From Leuctra nigra (lineage: Eukaryota > Arthropoda > Insecta > Plecoptera > Leuctridae): a stretch of DNA of 64,000 nt. The position numbers and the translations under genes were made by a program. Positions 1 through 36,400 of this stretch are shown here, one piece after another (within the stretch, counting starts at the first letter, position 1; each line of letters starts with the position of its first letter). The stretch is taken from positions 44,293,411 to 44,357,410 of the forward strand of contig OW203762.1 in assembly GCA_934045905.1 (NCBI GenBank), read 5' to 3'. The notes below the pieces were generated by a model that did no database searches, was not told the origin of the DNA, and saw nothing but the letters and a program-made list of their open reading frames with translations.

Positions 1-1148
1 CTCGAGTATTGAAAAGACATTGATCAATATTTTGAACCTCGCACCATGTACTTGACAGTATGAATTTGTTCCATGTATGGACTAAGCTTTAACTTTGATG
101 TGTTTAAATGTGTTCATTTTTTAATTTTTATAAATAATATACACGTACTATATAATTCTAGGAGCCAAAATATTCATTATACATAGCATAAATGCCTTGC
201 TATTATTATGTACCTACTGAAATGTTAAATTATATCTTTTATAAATTTATTATCATACTATATTATGTTCACAGAGATCGCAGTAAATTAAAATAATAAA
301 TATCGTGACCAATAAAATAGCAAAAAAATTATAGTACAAACATAATTTTATATAATTAGAAGTAAGAGTGTCCAGAACTGTGATAGATGAAACAAATTAT
401 ACAAACTGAAAAGAGGTTTTGACTCATTGTGACAGATAAATGCAGATACTGGACGACAGTGCAGACATCTGCGGACTAACTGAAGATACCCCGATACCTC
501 TTTGATGGGGCAATGAGCAACTGCTTATTAAATAAGATATCTTGGCACTTGGTTGTTGGCATATCTTTCGCCATATCATCATTGACCTGTTAATGAGCAG
601 TTGGTCATGTATCGTCCCTAAAGGAATACATAAATACAAATGTGACTTTTTTGTACTATACATTAAATAAACTTTCGCGTGAATATAAAATGGTACCTAT
701 TAATAGTTAATACACCTTCATTTACACATTATTTATAACCTTCTCATATTATTAATCTTATGTACTACGTTCAGGATATTATCCAATAAACAATCGTTCT
801 TCTCGTCGTATTTTAAAACTCGGAATTATATCTACACTTTTGTTCTCTGCATCGCACCGAGTTTCAAATTGTTCATTCAGCTGTCCAGAGATTGTTTATG
901 ACTAGTTTGTTTTACTTACAATCTCATACATTCATTACCGTGTTAGCTGATTGTGTAGCACTAGCGCACATTATTAGTTTCACAAACATTTTGGTTTTCC
1001 ACACACATATAACTAATGACACATTCTCTCTTCATGAGTCGCAAAATACTGCTTATGCCCCTTCACTTGTAAAGTTCACTTTTCAATAACACTTGAAAGA
1101 AGATATCACGGAATAATTGTCTTCGTTAACCTCCGTGACTCATCATAA
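1..1148 (-). other. FGFR 3' flank: 3' UTR and downstream DNA
   Basis: AT-rich and without a recognisable gene. A minus-strand AATAAA at 251-246 is a possible polyadenylation signal, which would give a 3' UTR near 900 nt. No other gene is visible. Confidence 0.3.
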
Positions 1149-22758
<21,610 letters not shown>

Positions 22759-22801
22759 GGCGTCGTCTCAGATGATTACTGAGCCATTAGGAAACCCAGT
22801 T

Positions 22802-25800
22802 CTGAGGAGAGAAAGAAAATATTGCTGCAATTAGTAATTATTAATTAGCTACATACATGTATAAAACAATAAACTACAAATCAGTACCTTCTTGCAATGT
22901 AAAACATGATGCAAAAATAATCAAATATAAATATGCAATGTTTCTATAGTAGGTAAATAATTAAAATAGATTTCCTAGGCAATGACATTATAAGTGCTTT
23001 ATTTACCAAATATAATGAACTGAACTTAGGGGAGATTTACGGTGGCAACTGTTGTTCGTACTTTAATGGAAGGTGTGAAGCATTACTCTAGGCATTTGAA
23101 ATGTAATAAATAACGATGGGGGCGCAAACGTTAAAAAGACAGCAGAGGTGTTTGTGAGAGTTTATAAGAGCTGAGAGATAAATATACCCAAACTATAAAC
23201 GATTCTTCTTCCCAAGCCAACTCAAGGAAGTGTTTTAAAACTTAAAAGGTTCATTTACTTTTTAAGAGATTTATTTTATGAACTCATAAGCAAGAGCTCT
23301 TTGAGGTGCTAATGCTTGATTGGACTCGCATCAAATTCTTGGTCGGAATAACTTTTAGAATGAACGTTGAAAGACATAATTTATAATCAAACTCTTTTAA
23401 TGCTTCTATCCATTTATAGATCTACAACTCTATACAGCTATGCCAGAATAATTTATACGATGCACTTATGAATTTGAAGATTTGAAATAAACGACAACAA
23501 ATCAAGCACTTTAAAGTGCTTACAAAGTTCGCTTTACAGAAGATTGAATTGCTTTTGTATAACGTACAAACACTAATTCACCTCATATTAGTCTTATAAA
23601 TAGTTTAAATTTCAAGTAAATGATGAACTCGACATTTCTCTCCGCCTTGTGTTGATTGCCTGAGCGACTAATAGTTGTGCAGGTCATGGACGGCCGAGGC
23701 GGTTCTTGGTCAAGGCAGACTGGTTACAGCTCACACGATTTCAATGTATAACAATAAGAAGAGGAAGACCGAGATGAGCGTGAAGATAGCAGATCAAGAG
23801 TGCGTGTAAAACTTGAGCACCGAACGCACAACAGAGTTATGATTGCTATGCAAATAAGTTGATTGGTCTCAAAGAAGTTTGATTGATCTCGATTTGAGGT
23901 TCAAAGAAGGTAGAAACAGACTTATCTGAAGAAAACACCTGATTTTCCGATTATTAAATATTGTAAATAAAAAGTAACTTGTTTATTTCACGGGATGGTC
24001 CCTCCTTTTCCGCGTGAGTAAATCATTTTCTATTGATTGTCACCCCTTGATAAAGCAACCCCCATCAGTTTGATTTTTTTTATCATGAACTCTAGCTGAA
24101 AGGAATTACAAATTAGAGGTTTCTAAAGGGTATTGTTATATAATTTGAGGGTGTAAGCCGAGGGATGGTGCTGTTGTAATGCGTTGGGCGGACATGCGAG
24201 ATCGTCCGGCATACTGATCGTGCACGGAGAAGACCTGAAGACAAGGGTCGGAGGAGGAATTAGGAGATCAAGAGGAACTGATAATAGTTCTGCGTTAGCG
24301 AAGCAAACCTCTTCGCTACTGTTTAATAGTTTTCTAAAACAATTTGTTTTTATGGAGGATCTCAATCAGTATACCTTTCTGTTGCATTCATTGGTCTAAT
24401 GCTTTTAGATCTTAATTTGATAGACAATTACGTGCCTAAACGTGGTTAACAACACGTCAAGCTTGCTTGAGTTCAAATGATGTTATGTTTCGCAGGGAAT
24501 TGTGGGTCGAGTCGTAACACATGTGACTGGCGTTGTCAAGCAGTATCAGTGCTTTATCTTCGATCCTCTTCTTCCTCCATGTAGATGCCAAGACAATGTG
24601 TATTTGTCTTCGGTCAAGCAGGCCTGTTCACTCCACCTTGACCAAATGGGCAACTATTTGCAGATTAGTCGTGTTCGACCCTCGAGTGGTCATTCGATAC
24701 CCTGAAGATCTTTGGTTGAAGAATGCTGACCATCGGTCAATGTCAACTGCGCTGCTGAATACACATGGCGAAGTATCTACTCCAAACATCTCCTAAGCTT
24801 TCCCGCCATGAGGACCAAGAACAACCCTCGCGCCCAAAGCTGCGCCCTAAGAAGACGCCAAAGTGGGCGAGCCAAAGACACACGTGCGCCGATTCCGAGA
24901 AAACTCCCCTGAGAGAACAACCGTTAGAGACAATATTGAAAAGAAATGACAGCCATTAGCTGCCTTCACCTACAGAGTGTAATTAATGATGGAGACAGAA
25001 TTATGTGTGAAGAGATTTGGGCAAAAACAATTATCAGGAGTCTCTAAGCGTTGGAGCTGAACAAAATGGACAGTGCGATGGATAAACTAGAATTAGATTA
25101 CCGACATAGAAATAAATTCAACTTTCAATGTAGCCTATTTCGTCAAATGAGATGAGATGCCTTTTGTTTCGCCCCGAATAATCTTTGATGAGAAATGTCG
25201 ATCTATTTAGATGATCTTGCAGTGACGAAGAATCTGAGCTATTGGAAGTGAAGTATTGGTGGTCGTTGAGAAGCAACTTGGCGCGACGAGACAGTTTGAT
25301 GAATGTACCCAGCATCCAGCAGGTTGCACTGCGGAAGAAGACGGATTGTTCTCAACAGAGAAGGCTTGGATGTGGCTCTCCCGAGGGAAACAAATGACAA
25401 ACAAATGAGCGACGTCGAATTCCTGGATTTAGATAACAAATAACACTGCAGAAGATGGAGATGAGCATTTCACACAGTGAACGGCGACAAAACGTTGTAA
25501 ATAACATGAATCAAGAACAACTTACCTATCAAACGTTTTACATGACAAAACAAATATGCGTGGACTAGAGAATGGATTTTGATTTATGCTTTGAATTCCT
25601 TTTTCGTCTCGAAGATGCTCTTACATCTTTTTAATGGCTTTCTTTCCCGATAGTAAATCTTATAATATTATTTTAAAATTGCAGGGGCTCAAAGACAAAT
25701 TGCAGGTTTCTCATGTTATGGGGGGGGGGGGGGGCATTGACTGCATGATGGTATTGTCCTGCAGGGATCCTGAAACCCACATCCCATGATCAAGATCCAC

Positions 25801-28786
25801 ACGGGGACGACAAAATAATAGACTTCGGTTGTCAAGACTCTAGCAGTTCATTGCACGAATATAATATGCAAATCCATTTAATTTGTCTGTCCGAAATATC
25901 AGGCGTGGTCAGTCAACTCTGATTTGTGGTTCCTGGCAATACTGACCAGGTTGTAACTCTAGTCATATCTTATCTTTACGATTGCGAATCCACACTCCCC
26001 CAAATAAAGAAGAATACTTATTGGGGCGTTGTCGAACTTTCAAATCATTGGGACCAAATCAATGTTCTTCCATAAAATACTCAGACAAGATGCATTCACA
26101 ATGGTGCATTTGTATATGGAATATAGAATGAGCACTGCGAAGAGATGTGATTGGTTGATGCGACAATATAAATTTAGCCCAGACTGAAAAACTGGTCATA
26201 ATTAAAATAACAAATACACACGCGAAAATTATTTTTTAAACAAACAATGTGTATTAGTGATACAAGCGAAATGAATAAAATCACTGATTTGTATCACTAT
26301 AAAATTTAAAAAATTTCCATGTTTTCAAATTATCTGCTAAGGCCTTCAAAACTTGATTTGTATTGTAAATGTAATGGACTTATTGTGCTCCCGAAGCGCC
26401 GACATAAAAGTAGAAATCGATCTTCATACTCATATCACGATGTACGGCATGTAAAATGTTTTAATTTATCTCCTTACGACCATAATCATCAGCAAATATC
26501 ATCAAATCTCAAATTCATAGAAAATAGTTCCAGAATATATTTACCTATCAGACGAATGCATCATGAATCAAGTTCACAAAACGAATCAAATCTAAGAACA
26601 TAAACGAGATATTCAGACTTTTGATTTCAAACTGAAAGAAATGAGTGAAATGGTAATTTCGAGCATTTCATCGTGCATTTCAGAAGACGAAGTATATATA
26701 TATATACGTTTGACTTTCATACCTTTGAGACACGTTTTCTACTTGGAATTAATTGTATATTTGTACAATGAAGCAATATTCTGTCATGGACTAGGAGGAC
26801 ATCAGAAGACATCTGGAGATGCTGACACGTGCATAAAGAGAAGCAGAAGAAGATTTGTTTATCAAGTGCTGAGCTCCTTCAATTTCCATAAAGAAAATAA
26901 GCTAACCTCAGATAGAGAAGCCTTCTCCAAAATATAATGTAAGATAAGCAATTTACATTACCACCCATGTGGCACAGTTTTCATAAAAAGAAAAGAAAAC
27001 ACACATTATGAACACCTCTAAATGCCTAAAGGGTAGATAGTGTACAAGGAATTATTGCAATAAATTGTCATTATTTAATTGATTTACTCCTTATAAGTTA
27101 ATTATAATGGTTGGATTTTATTTTGATGAGATTCGAAATAGCATTCCACAAATTACATTCCTATTTATATGCCCCTCGATGCATCTGTTGGCTGTAATAT
27201 CAAATAAATCACTGAGTTTGTGCCAGCTAAAGGTGACATCAATCGAAGAGTCAAGTGTGGTAGGTATTTATACAAGCCTGTAAATTATGAATGCATGTCG
27301 AAGAGTTGAGGTGAGGTTGGAAATGCAGATGGAAAACATTCCTGACAGATTCTTGAGTTCAGGCAATGCATTATTATTATTATTAGTGCCGCTTCAAGGT
27401 TCGAAGATGGGTTTGGTACGTGGTCACCCAAACTTTAAAATTATAATGATAGGAACAAAATATGATTTCATTGAAGTCATGAATTGTCATTGAAATGTGT
27501 ATGATTGATACCGAGTATTTTGAGTCATGGTGGGTAAGGCTCAATTTGATGTGACACCTCACTCAAATCTCTGTACAATGCGGTAATTAACTTATTATAG
27601 GATACTATGTAAATCTGTCAATCTACAGTGAACTGAGATCAGAAGATCTTGAGCAGACAAATAACGAGGCAAATAAGGTGTGTAATTTGATAAGTCTCTT
27701 GGCAGGTATGAACACATGAATTCAAAAATTCATTGTATAATCTTCCCAAATGAAACCGTGAGTTTGAACCAAGCTTATAGGACACATGGGGACGGGTTGA
27801 GGAGGACATAAAAGTTATAAACTCTTTTTTCCAACCCATTCACATCCGAGTTTTTGTCCTGACTAGCAGGCGTTTTCACCGTCACATGTTCGTCAGGCCT
27901 GAGCGTAGTTCCTCGACTACGCCGGAGATAATTAAATAATCATAACATGGGCTCAGGACCGACACGGGAGACAGCAAGACTATAGAGCAGCGTTCACCAA
28001 CGTCGCTGGGAGTTTTACTGGAGTTTACATGAAAATCAAGCATCGTATTGAATCTCATCAATCTCTAAAAATATATTTCGTCTGCGTATTGCAATTCCAC
28101 TGAACTAAAAGTCTTTGAAGCTAATTCCATGGAGCAGAAGTCAAAACAGAAATAGTTTCCTTTGAAATAGAACTTAATTTCTGTTAGCAAATTTCGGTTT
28201 CTGAATCCAGTGAGCAAGGAAAGTCTAAAACGTTCCAAATGGCAACGCTTTTAATAGTTGTGGAGGGTTTGGGGAGGGGGGGGGGGGTGAGGGAGAAGGT
28301 AACATGGACGGTAATGGACTCAAGGGCTGAAACTTGAACTCAAGAATTCACTTTTAATTGATGTTCGCCATGCTCTGAAGAGTTTCAAGATGAAATGAGT
28401 GAGAGGCGTCGTGTTCGAGTGTCTTTTGAGTCAAGTGAGTCGCCGGCCCAACTCGAGACATCCACAAACATGTCCACAAAGCTGGAGACAAACATTTTCC
28501 CAACTGAATAGCCACAACTCGAAAAACAGCTTGAACCGTCATTTGCTAGCAGCCATTCACAACAAATGCTCAGGTTTTATTATAGAAGGGTTTATAGCTA
28601 ACTATTCAAGTTATATTGTACAGCTTTAGATTCTCCTATAAGAAAAGGGTTATTTATTACTGTTTCATGTATTTAGATCTCTCATCCATTCGCACATATG
28701 GAAATTATAATAAAAACATTATTTATTCAGAACATTCAGAATAAGAATGATTCCAGAGTTTGTAGTTGTAGATCACGTAAGTTGTA
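22802..28786. other. Upstream of the FGFR start codon exon, no gene recognised
   Basis: AT-rich DNA, presumably the intron between the signal-peptide exon and an unseen 5' non-coding exon. It contains a 15-G run at 25720-25734 and another at 28276-28287. No open frame here has a recognisable protein. Confidence 0.4.
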
Positions 28787-29231
28787 CCCCACCGACGGCT
28801 GCCACCTTATCGCGGTGGTGGGGTTTGTGTTGGCCAACGATCCATTGCAGCTACGCCGGCGAGCATATGCTCATGTGTAAGGGCTACCCATGCCGGACAG
28901 GTCAGTGGTGAGGTCCAGACCAAGAGCAGCCAGGGTTGGCCTAACCATGTCCTCCCTTGAATTTGCGGTCCCCATCGAGCCGGCCTTCCCCCTCGAGATG
29001 GTGATCCCCCTGAAATCGGGTTCCGCCGGCCCGAATCCTCACACCCCCCGGTCCGTCCCCGTTCCGGCCTGGCCTTCCCACCAGTGCTGGACTCCCCCGG
29101 ATCGGGCCCGTTAGGTCAACCCCCTCCCCATGTCCTCCACTTAATTCAACAAAGTTTAAAGTAAAATAATTAATGTGCGCAATATAACCTCGTCGTTGAC
29201 GCGCCGTTAAACCCTATTAATCTAATCTAAT
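28787..29231 (+). mobile_element. Non-autonomous retroelement with target duplication, TAATC tail and possible HDV-like ribozyme head
   Basis: 445 bp of GC-rich sequence in AT-rich surroundings, bounded by an 11-bp direct repeat CGTAAGTTGTA at 28776-28786 and 29232-29242. It ends CGTTAAACCC followed by (TAATC)n, a tail style of several insect non-LTR families. It encodes no convincing protein. The first 37 bases can form a 7-bp stem between bases 1-7 (CCCCACC) and 31-37 (GGTGGGG), with a 3-bp inner stem closing TTATCGC. This is the spacing of P1 and P3 in HDV-like ribozymes. Confidence 0.75.
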
Positions 29232-29242
29232 CGTAAGTTGTA

Positions 29243-32200
29243 GAGGGAACAGTTGTGTTAGTGTATTCAAGTCCAGAATTAAGTTTGTATTAATTAATTT
29301 AAAAACGCCTTGTCCTGTTTAATTTACATTGATAATGCAATTTCATATGAAAAGGAAGAACTTTCTTTCGATGAAAACTAAGAATATTCAACGAAGTCAG
29401 TAGGTATTTTACAAATTCTTACTTCTCGAAATGTGCTGTGAAACTTTGACACCAGACAACCCCCGAGTCCCTTGTGTTATTACCTCTAAACAGTAATAAA
29501 AGCCAACCTGCAGTGTCCTCGCCCTATTCAAGTTTTATATCTTGTCTGCTTTCTTCTGCCATCCCCCAAGACTCGTTCACATTCTGGCGACGAGAAACAA
29601 TACAGAACGTGAGGGGCCTCAAGGGGAGGAGTGAAATTCATTTTCAGATAATTGCTAGGTTTATGCAGGAATATTTTCACATCACAGATTGTCTGGAAAT
29701 TATAAGTGTCAGTGTCGACTTGCACTGTAATTTTAAACACGAATCGTTTTGGAAATACAAAGACATTTGAATGTATAACTCAGACTTCACGGACTGTATA
29801 CCTATGTATTTAATGACAGATTTATTTAGTTCCAAGAACATAAGCTCTTAGCAGAAGTAAAAGCACAAGTCTCAAGCGGCTTATAATCTGAGCTACGAGG
29901 AAATAGTCACAAAACAGTGTGACTGTCACAGATTTTAACAATTGCCCGCTAGAATACGCCTCCTAATAAGGCTTCTCAGAAGATTGAGATGTAAAAAATG
30001 GGCTGAGCGCGTTTTTCGACATTGGGTGTAACTCTGAATCTATATGATTTTAATTTGTTGAACACGCGTAAAAACTTCTCGCTGTTTTTAAATTCAAAAT
30101 ATAATAATCTGAAATAAAATGAGTTGAACGATGAAGTCGTGCGCCGAGAGATTCAGCTGTTCAACGGCAAGCTAAATCATCCCACTTCGCAAATTCTTCT
30201 TTCGAACTTTTTTGGGAACCGAATACCTTTTTAAATAAAACTGTACAAGCTCGTAGCCGTGCCAAATGTTTCTAATAGGGAGTCCACTGAATCAGAATTC
30301 TGCGTAGAATATTAAAAGAACTCTGCAATGCATGGAAGGAGTATAGAACTCAAATGCATGCATGATGACCCTACAAACAATTCCATAAGGCCTTCGTTGC
30401 GTGACTAGAATGTAAGAAATTTGCTCTCGATTAGCCATGCAAAATATGCATGAAGTCGAAGTAAGAAAAAGAATACAGCCTGCTTTTCGAGCCACAGTCT
30501 GTGAACTTTTATATACATTATCCCTGCTTTACGCTTGAGAGACTCAGCTATTTTTCATATTGATATAATTAGTTATAAATCATTCTGTTGGTCTTAATTG
30601 AACGTCGAATGTCATCGGTCACGTGATCCTCCAGTAATCCCTGGCTCCAGAAGAAGAGTAGGGACGCCTGGCACGGCTTACCACAGCTCCTGTATCAGAT
30701 GCTGGAGTGAGATGATGCAGCTGTCTCGGTAACCCTTGAGATCATGTGCAGATCTACTGTCTTAGCCAGGAGGGAGGGCGGCTTTGATGACAACTCAGAA
30801 ATACTAATACCGCAAACGGAACTTATAAATAATGACATAGAAAGAACAGATGAGAGTGGTGTGGATCGTTGTGTCAGCTGGCATGTGTCAAATGGCCGAT
30901 TTTATTACCATTAGCGGTTAGTTCTTGCTATGTATATTGCTATACAAAAACATAATTCTGGTTTTGATATAAAACTATTACAAAATAATTTGTTTAAATT
31001 TTACATAGTTGCTAATGAAATCGACATTGAGCAATCATACATACATTGACATCACAAGGGACAGTCACTGCTGTGGATATTTGGAACGATACTAAATGTG
31101 ATTGCAAAATTTGATTTGCAGCATAGGAATTTAGGAAATAGAAATAAGATGTGTTGATGAATTTAGATGATTTAATATTTCCTGTTTCTGTCTAATGATC
31201 TATAGTAAACCACTAAAATCGCGAGCTAACGTGCAAGGTGAACATATCCATCAGGTACGATGTAACTTCGATTAATGGAACCATGCGGCGCTCAGAAAAG
31301 ACGCTCTGGCAGGCGTCGATGACGTCATAATCCACCTTCCAGAGCCTCAAACGACACGAGCGAGTCTGGCGAAGCTTTTCAGGTCTTCAGAAACTATCAA
31401 ACTGATGATAAACCCATCGACGAAACACCGACAAACAAAAACAGCTCTGTTGGCATGGCGTCTTTAATGATGAAATAAAGAAAGATTATAAAATTTTAGT
31501 ATCTTTTACAGAAAAAAGGACGATATTCTATAAAATTGCTGTACACTTGAATAAACTTTCAAACTCAATTTACCTACAAAGACAATTAAAGTTTCGTAGC
31601 TAAATTATATAGTCGATTAGACGGCAAGTAGGGCATTATATCTTAGTTCTTTATTATCATTGAGAGTTTGTTTTCATTTTCCATTTATTTATTTTCCTTT
31701 ACATTTCCATCCAAATTGTGATGAAGTTTCGTCGTCCATCTTGGCAAGAAACGACGTAATAGATTCAAATCACAGTCGTGTTTGACTTTTGCACGAAATG
31801 TGGAACACATTAAACGGTTTTCAAAGCATCCCCCCTTCACCTCTCCTCCCTCCTGATTCTTCCTTCGCTCGCTTCCTTTGACGAGTGAGAGACACTTCTT
31901 CACGCTTCTCTTCTGTATCCTTCCGCTGTTGATGCGTTGCTTCTCATGCGGCGATCCTACGTACTAAAATCATTGACGTCTAAAATCACGCGGCCAAATC
32001 TTCTGCAGTCACTCAATATCCACATCAATGTCAAGTCTATCACTCGAGATCTACATTCTAACTTTAAATCTAAAACAGATAAATGAACGAAGTTCTTCAG
32101 ACAATCAAGAAGAATTGTTCAAAAATATATTCCGCATTTCTCACTGCAACATATCTAAGCCACGCTGCGCTGCGTTTCGTTATTAGGAATGCATATCATG

Positions 32201-33206
32201 GACATGAAGCGGGCCGAGTGCAGACTGCATAATAATCTCGTTTAAAATCATCCCACCTTCATTAATACTGAACAAAAAGAGATGCATAATCTGCCTGCCC
32301 AACTGACAGCATCGCGACAGAAGGGGTGTAAACATTTCACGACAACTCGGATAATATCAAATATGGAAGACAGTTCTGAGCACGTGTCGGCATACTGATA
32401 ACTGATAAACTCATCGGCCAACAACGGCAATAAATGGAGTAAAAAATAATACAATTATTTACCTGCCACCTATATTACAATTTCCCAACGATGAAGGAGA
32501 GTTTCTTCTTGCTAGTAGAGGAACAGTTTTCATTGCTAACCAATATTTACAAAAGCTATCGGAAGTTAAGAGATTAAAATACAATTGTGAATTGTGATCA
32601 TAGAAATTCTCTGATATGAAAATGTGAATTTAGTAGGTATGTTGGGAATAGGAATATACTATGTAAAGCATTGAGCGAAGATCAAGAATGAAGTACTCTG
32701 ACATTGGCCATGAGTTTTGTTGACACAGAATGTTTTTATTTTATTTTATTGAAATTACAAGTAGGTGTATCCGTTGTCATCACCTGAAGCACTCAAACAC
32801 ATTTGCTTTCATTGACAATGACTAGAAATGTCAACAAATCGCCTTCTGATTTCAACATCCTCGGCACTTTATGATGCAGACAGTCGACGCCAACTGGACA
32901 TTAGAGAGCTGAACATCGCAAATAAATAATTATAGAAATTGCGCGAGTTTGAGTTTCAGGGGATAAAATAACCTAGAATCTGTTCAATATCAATTTGAAA
33001 TGTCATGCTGATTATTGCACTTAGTCTGCGTTTATAAAATGCATAACTTTGCAATGCAATGCAATGCTTGTAAGATTCAGACATGTATTGAGCACGTAAA
33101 CGCCTATGTATAAATACAGAAAAATTACAATACAAAACAATGGTCAATAAAGCAAAAATAACAATACTGATAATATATACATACACAATATTAGAAGAGA
33201 ATATTA
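29243..33206. other. No gene recognised
   Basis: AT-rich non-coding DNA. No conserved protein, RNA gene or clear repeat was seen. Confidence 0.4.
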
Positions 33207-33438
33207 CTCAGAATATTATAGAATTACTTTTACCTCCAAGGTATCTGCGTGTTAAAAGCTAAATGCACTTCAATAAATATTGCACTTCATAAAAAACTTA
33301 CTTTAATAATATTAAAGTAAAACATATATATAATATTCAAGTTTTTTATGAAGTGCAATATTTATTGAAGTGCATTTACCTAGCTTTTAACACCTAGCAG
33401 AGCACTTGGAGGTAAAAGTCATTCTACAATATTCTCGA
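33207..33438. mobile_element. 232-bp palindromic fold-back MITE
   Basis: The left arm from CTCAGAATATTATAGAAT through ACTTTTACCTCCAAG and GCACTTCAATAAATATTGCA is repeated inverted in the right arm ending GGAGGTAAAAGT and ATATTCTCGAG. The arms are about 95 bp each around an AT-rich centre (33302-33340) and nearly identical in their inner parts. No target duplication was established. Confidence 0.8.
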
Positions 33439-36400
33439 GTCAGTTTCTAAAGGAAGATCCATCGACATCTTGCTTTGTTCCTCCGGCGGTTTTTGCCCTC
33501 TGTTCTGTTCTCCACGGTAACTTGCCGCCCCTCACCGCTTCAAATAATCAGTGCGCTTCTGTTCTAAATGGCCAAGGAGGGTTGGGAAACACGTGAAGAA
33601 CACGTGTGCTCGCTTCAATCTACCCCAGCTCATGCCACCCAGCATCCCTTGTGTTGGAGATTTCTTCTCGGGGGTAATCTTCACATTGCGATTTATAAAT
33701 CATCAAAACAATGACGAATTGAAGAACTGAACACAAAACAGTTTTCTCTGAAGAAGTCGAAGTTTTATTTTAACAGTTTCGGAATTATTGTCCAGAGTTT
33801 CCTCAATTTAATACGTAAAAAATAGTGCATTGACTTTTAAGCTGTGCAGGAATTCAGCAATAACGTATTTGAATGAAGAAAATCATCATAAATAAGGGGT
33901 CACAAGTCCTATTAATTTAGTACTTTTGTCACGCACATCAATTATATGGAAATAAATAAAATATGTAATTAGGATAAAACCATCATGACAAGTTTTTTTT
34001 AGCATAATTGTAATTCATGAGCTGTCCCTATTAAATCGGTAATAGTCTTCTAGGAAGGATGGGCCATTCAAAAATTCTTTAAAATATTAAACCATTTAGG
34101 CAATAAATCAATTTATCTTGAAATCTAGTGGAAGATTTAACAGTTTAATTAATTTTATCGGTATAATTATAATAAAACTTAGATGATATAATATAAAGTT
34201 ATGATTATTCTAAACCTCTTGAGTTTGAATTCAATAAACAAATTCAAGAGTCAGCTCTTGGACAATCATCATAATGCTCCATCTGCTTAGCCTTGATTAT
34301 TCAATTAAACTTATGTGTCTCTTAACTGTTGATCCAATCCATGCTTGACCTTAATCAAATAACATCTTGAATACAAACTGTGACAGTCTTGACGAATACC
34401 CGCGTATAATACGCGGTCAGGGTGCGTAGAAAAGCGTTTCGGATGACAAGATTTACAGAAAACACCTTTTCCCCACACTGAGATAACAGATTAGTTGATT
34501 TCTGAATGAGACGGTGAATAACAAATTTGATTTTTTGGTTAGGTGGATATTCACAAGTTGGGTTGTGAATTGGTGTGAATGATCGTATCGAGTTGACTTG
34601 ATTGTAATCACCAACGTTGCAAATTATCCGGAACAATCGAACATCATCTAGAAACAAATGGAAGGAGCTTGTGCATTTTCAAGAACGCCAGTCACAGAGA
34701 TTTGCACACCTAATTACTCCCCCGTGTGACTTCTCTATAGATTTCGAGAAAGTTAGTGGCCGGCAACATGTGAGTTTTCACATGTTATATAGAAAATCTC
34801 ATAGTAGTTGACTTTTTCAATTATAAACATAAGATAATCGAAGGCGCGAAATGGGTTAATTTGCTACCGACCTATCAATTGTAAATACACTTTATGATCT
34901 ACAATCCGAAATAACTGTCAACTTGTTTCACGCTTCATCTCTGTAATCCACCAAGGGCCACGAAGATGTCAGATCCTCGCATTATCGATTATACTGATAT
35001 TTTGATTAATCGTGATCCGCCCGCATGGGACAAGGGACTGATCGCTAACCATGTGTGACAGTCGTCTGCTCGGTCATTGTTTACCCGGCGACTCGGCACA
35101 ATCATTATTTCTGCACGATGAATGAATTAATCATCGGCGAAAATCACGCCCTTGCGGTTCAATTGTCATACTGAATCTTCCACGCGAATTGCAATTGTAG
35201 GGAGGTTGTTTTGTGAATGAAACCGCATGACAGCCCCTCGTCGCTTGGGAGAACAATTTAACGAGATTAGTGGAGTCATTCAATCGGATTTCACGTAAAC
35301 CTGAATTATACAATATTTCTCTACAGAGAAAAAGTTCGAATGCAGGTCTTCCTTGCGCATGCGTATGGAGACCGGCGCGCTGTAAATCACTAGTCTTGCA
35401 GTCTAATCGGTTGCTTCCTTCGAAAATCTCACATCATGTAATGCCTCACTCTAATTGGACGAGATACGATGTCTCTTAGCCAATGTTTCGAGGACTCTCG
35501 CAGTTGCTTTTAGATTAACGGTAATAGGAAGCTTCTTGGAATAAATTGGATTACCGAGGGAGCCTGGATATTATATTATCTCGGAACGTCGATAATATTG
35601 TCTTATTTTATTTGAACATGTACAACCTTCTATCCGCCCGACCAGGCAATCAATTGAGCATATCGAAATCTGGTTATATTATATTTTATTCCTTTTGGAT
35701 GCAACTAGAAATTTAATGATATTACTAGAGCAATTATTTTGATCGTATCTGACAACTGTAGATGCTTTTATTTTTAATTGAATTACATAAAGTACTTCAA
35801 AATCCTTCCTCATTCAAACTGGTATAAAATCCTGGGTATTGAAGTCAAGTCAAGTAGAATATTGTCCGAGTGTGCCCTGCACTCCTCCTGTGAGATCAAC
35901 AAGTGTTGGAACTCAATCCTGGATTGGTGAAGAGCTAATAGCGTCTGTCAGATGAACAGAGCTCCAGGTGGATCGTCTCGAACTCAGACACCGCAACCTT
36001 TCGTAAACCACGTTCTTTTCTCCCTCGCCCGCCCGCCCGCCTCAGTTTGTTGCTATTTCAAACTCAATTGAAGGTGTTACAAATCAGTTTGCCGACAGTC
36101 TGTTCTATTTAGCAACTCGCGTAATTATGTTTATAGATCTCGCAAATTCTACATCGTGTGAGATTCTTGTCAAACACTTGGAGCCTTGGCGTGCATTCCA
36201 CAGATATTTATTTATTATCGCCTACATACTCAAATATGAATGTCAACCATTCTCAATTGAATTCAATATACTTGGTGCATCCTTATTGAATTATATATCC
36301 TTGCTCCTTGCGCAGGTAGAATATAAAATGTTGTAAAGTTCTCGTGGTTCCTGCAAGTTGCGATGACGTGAACAATGCTGTATGGAGTTGGTATGCCTCC

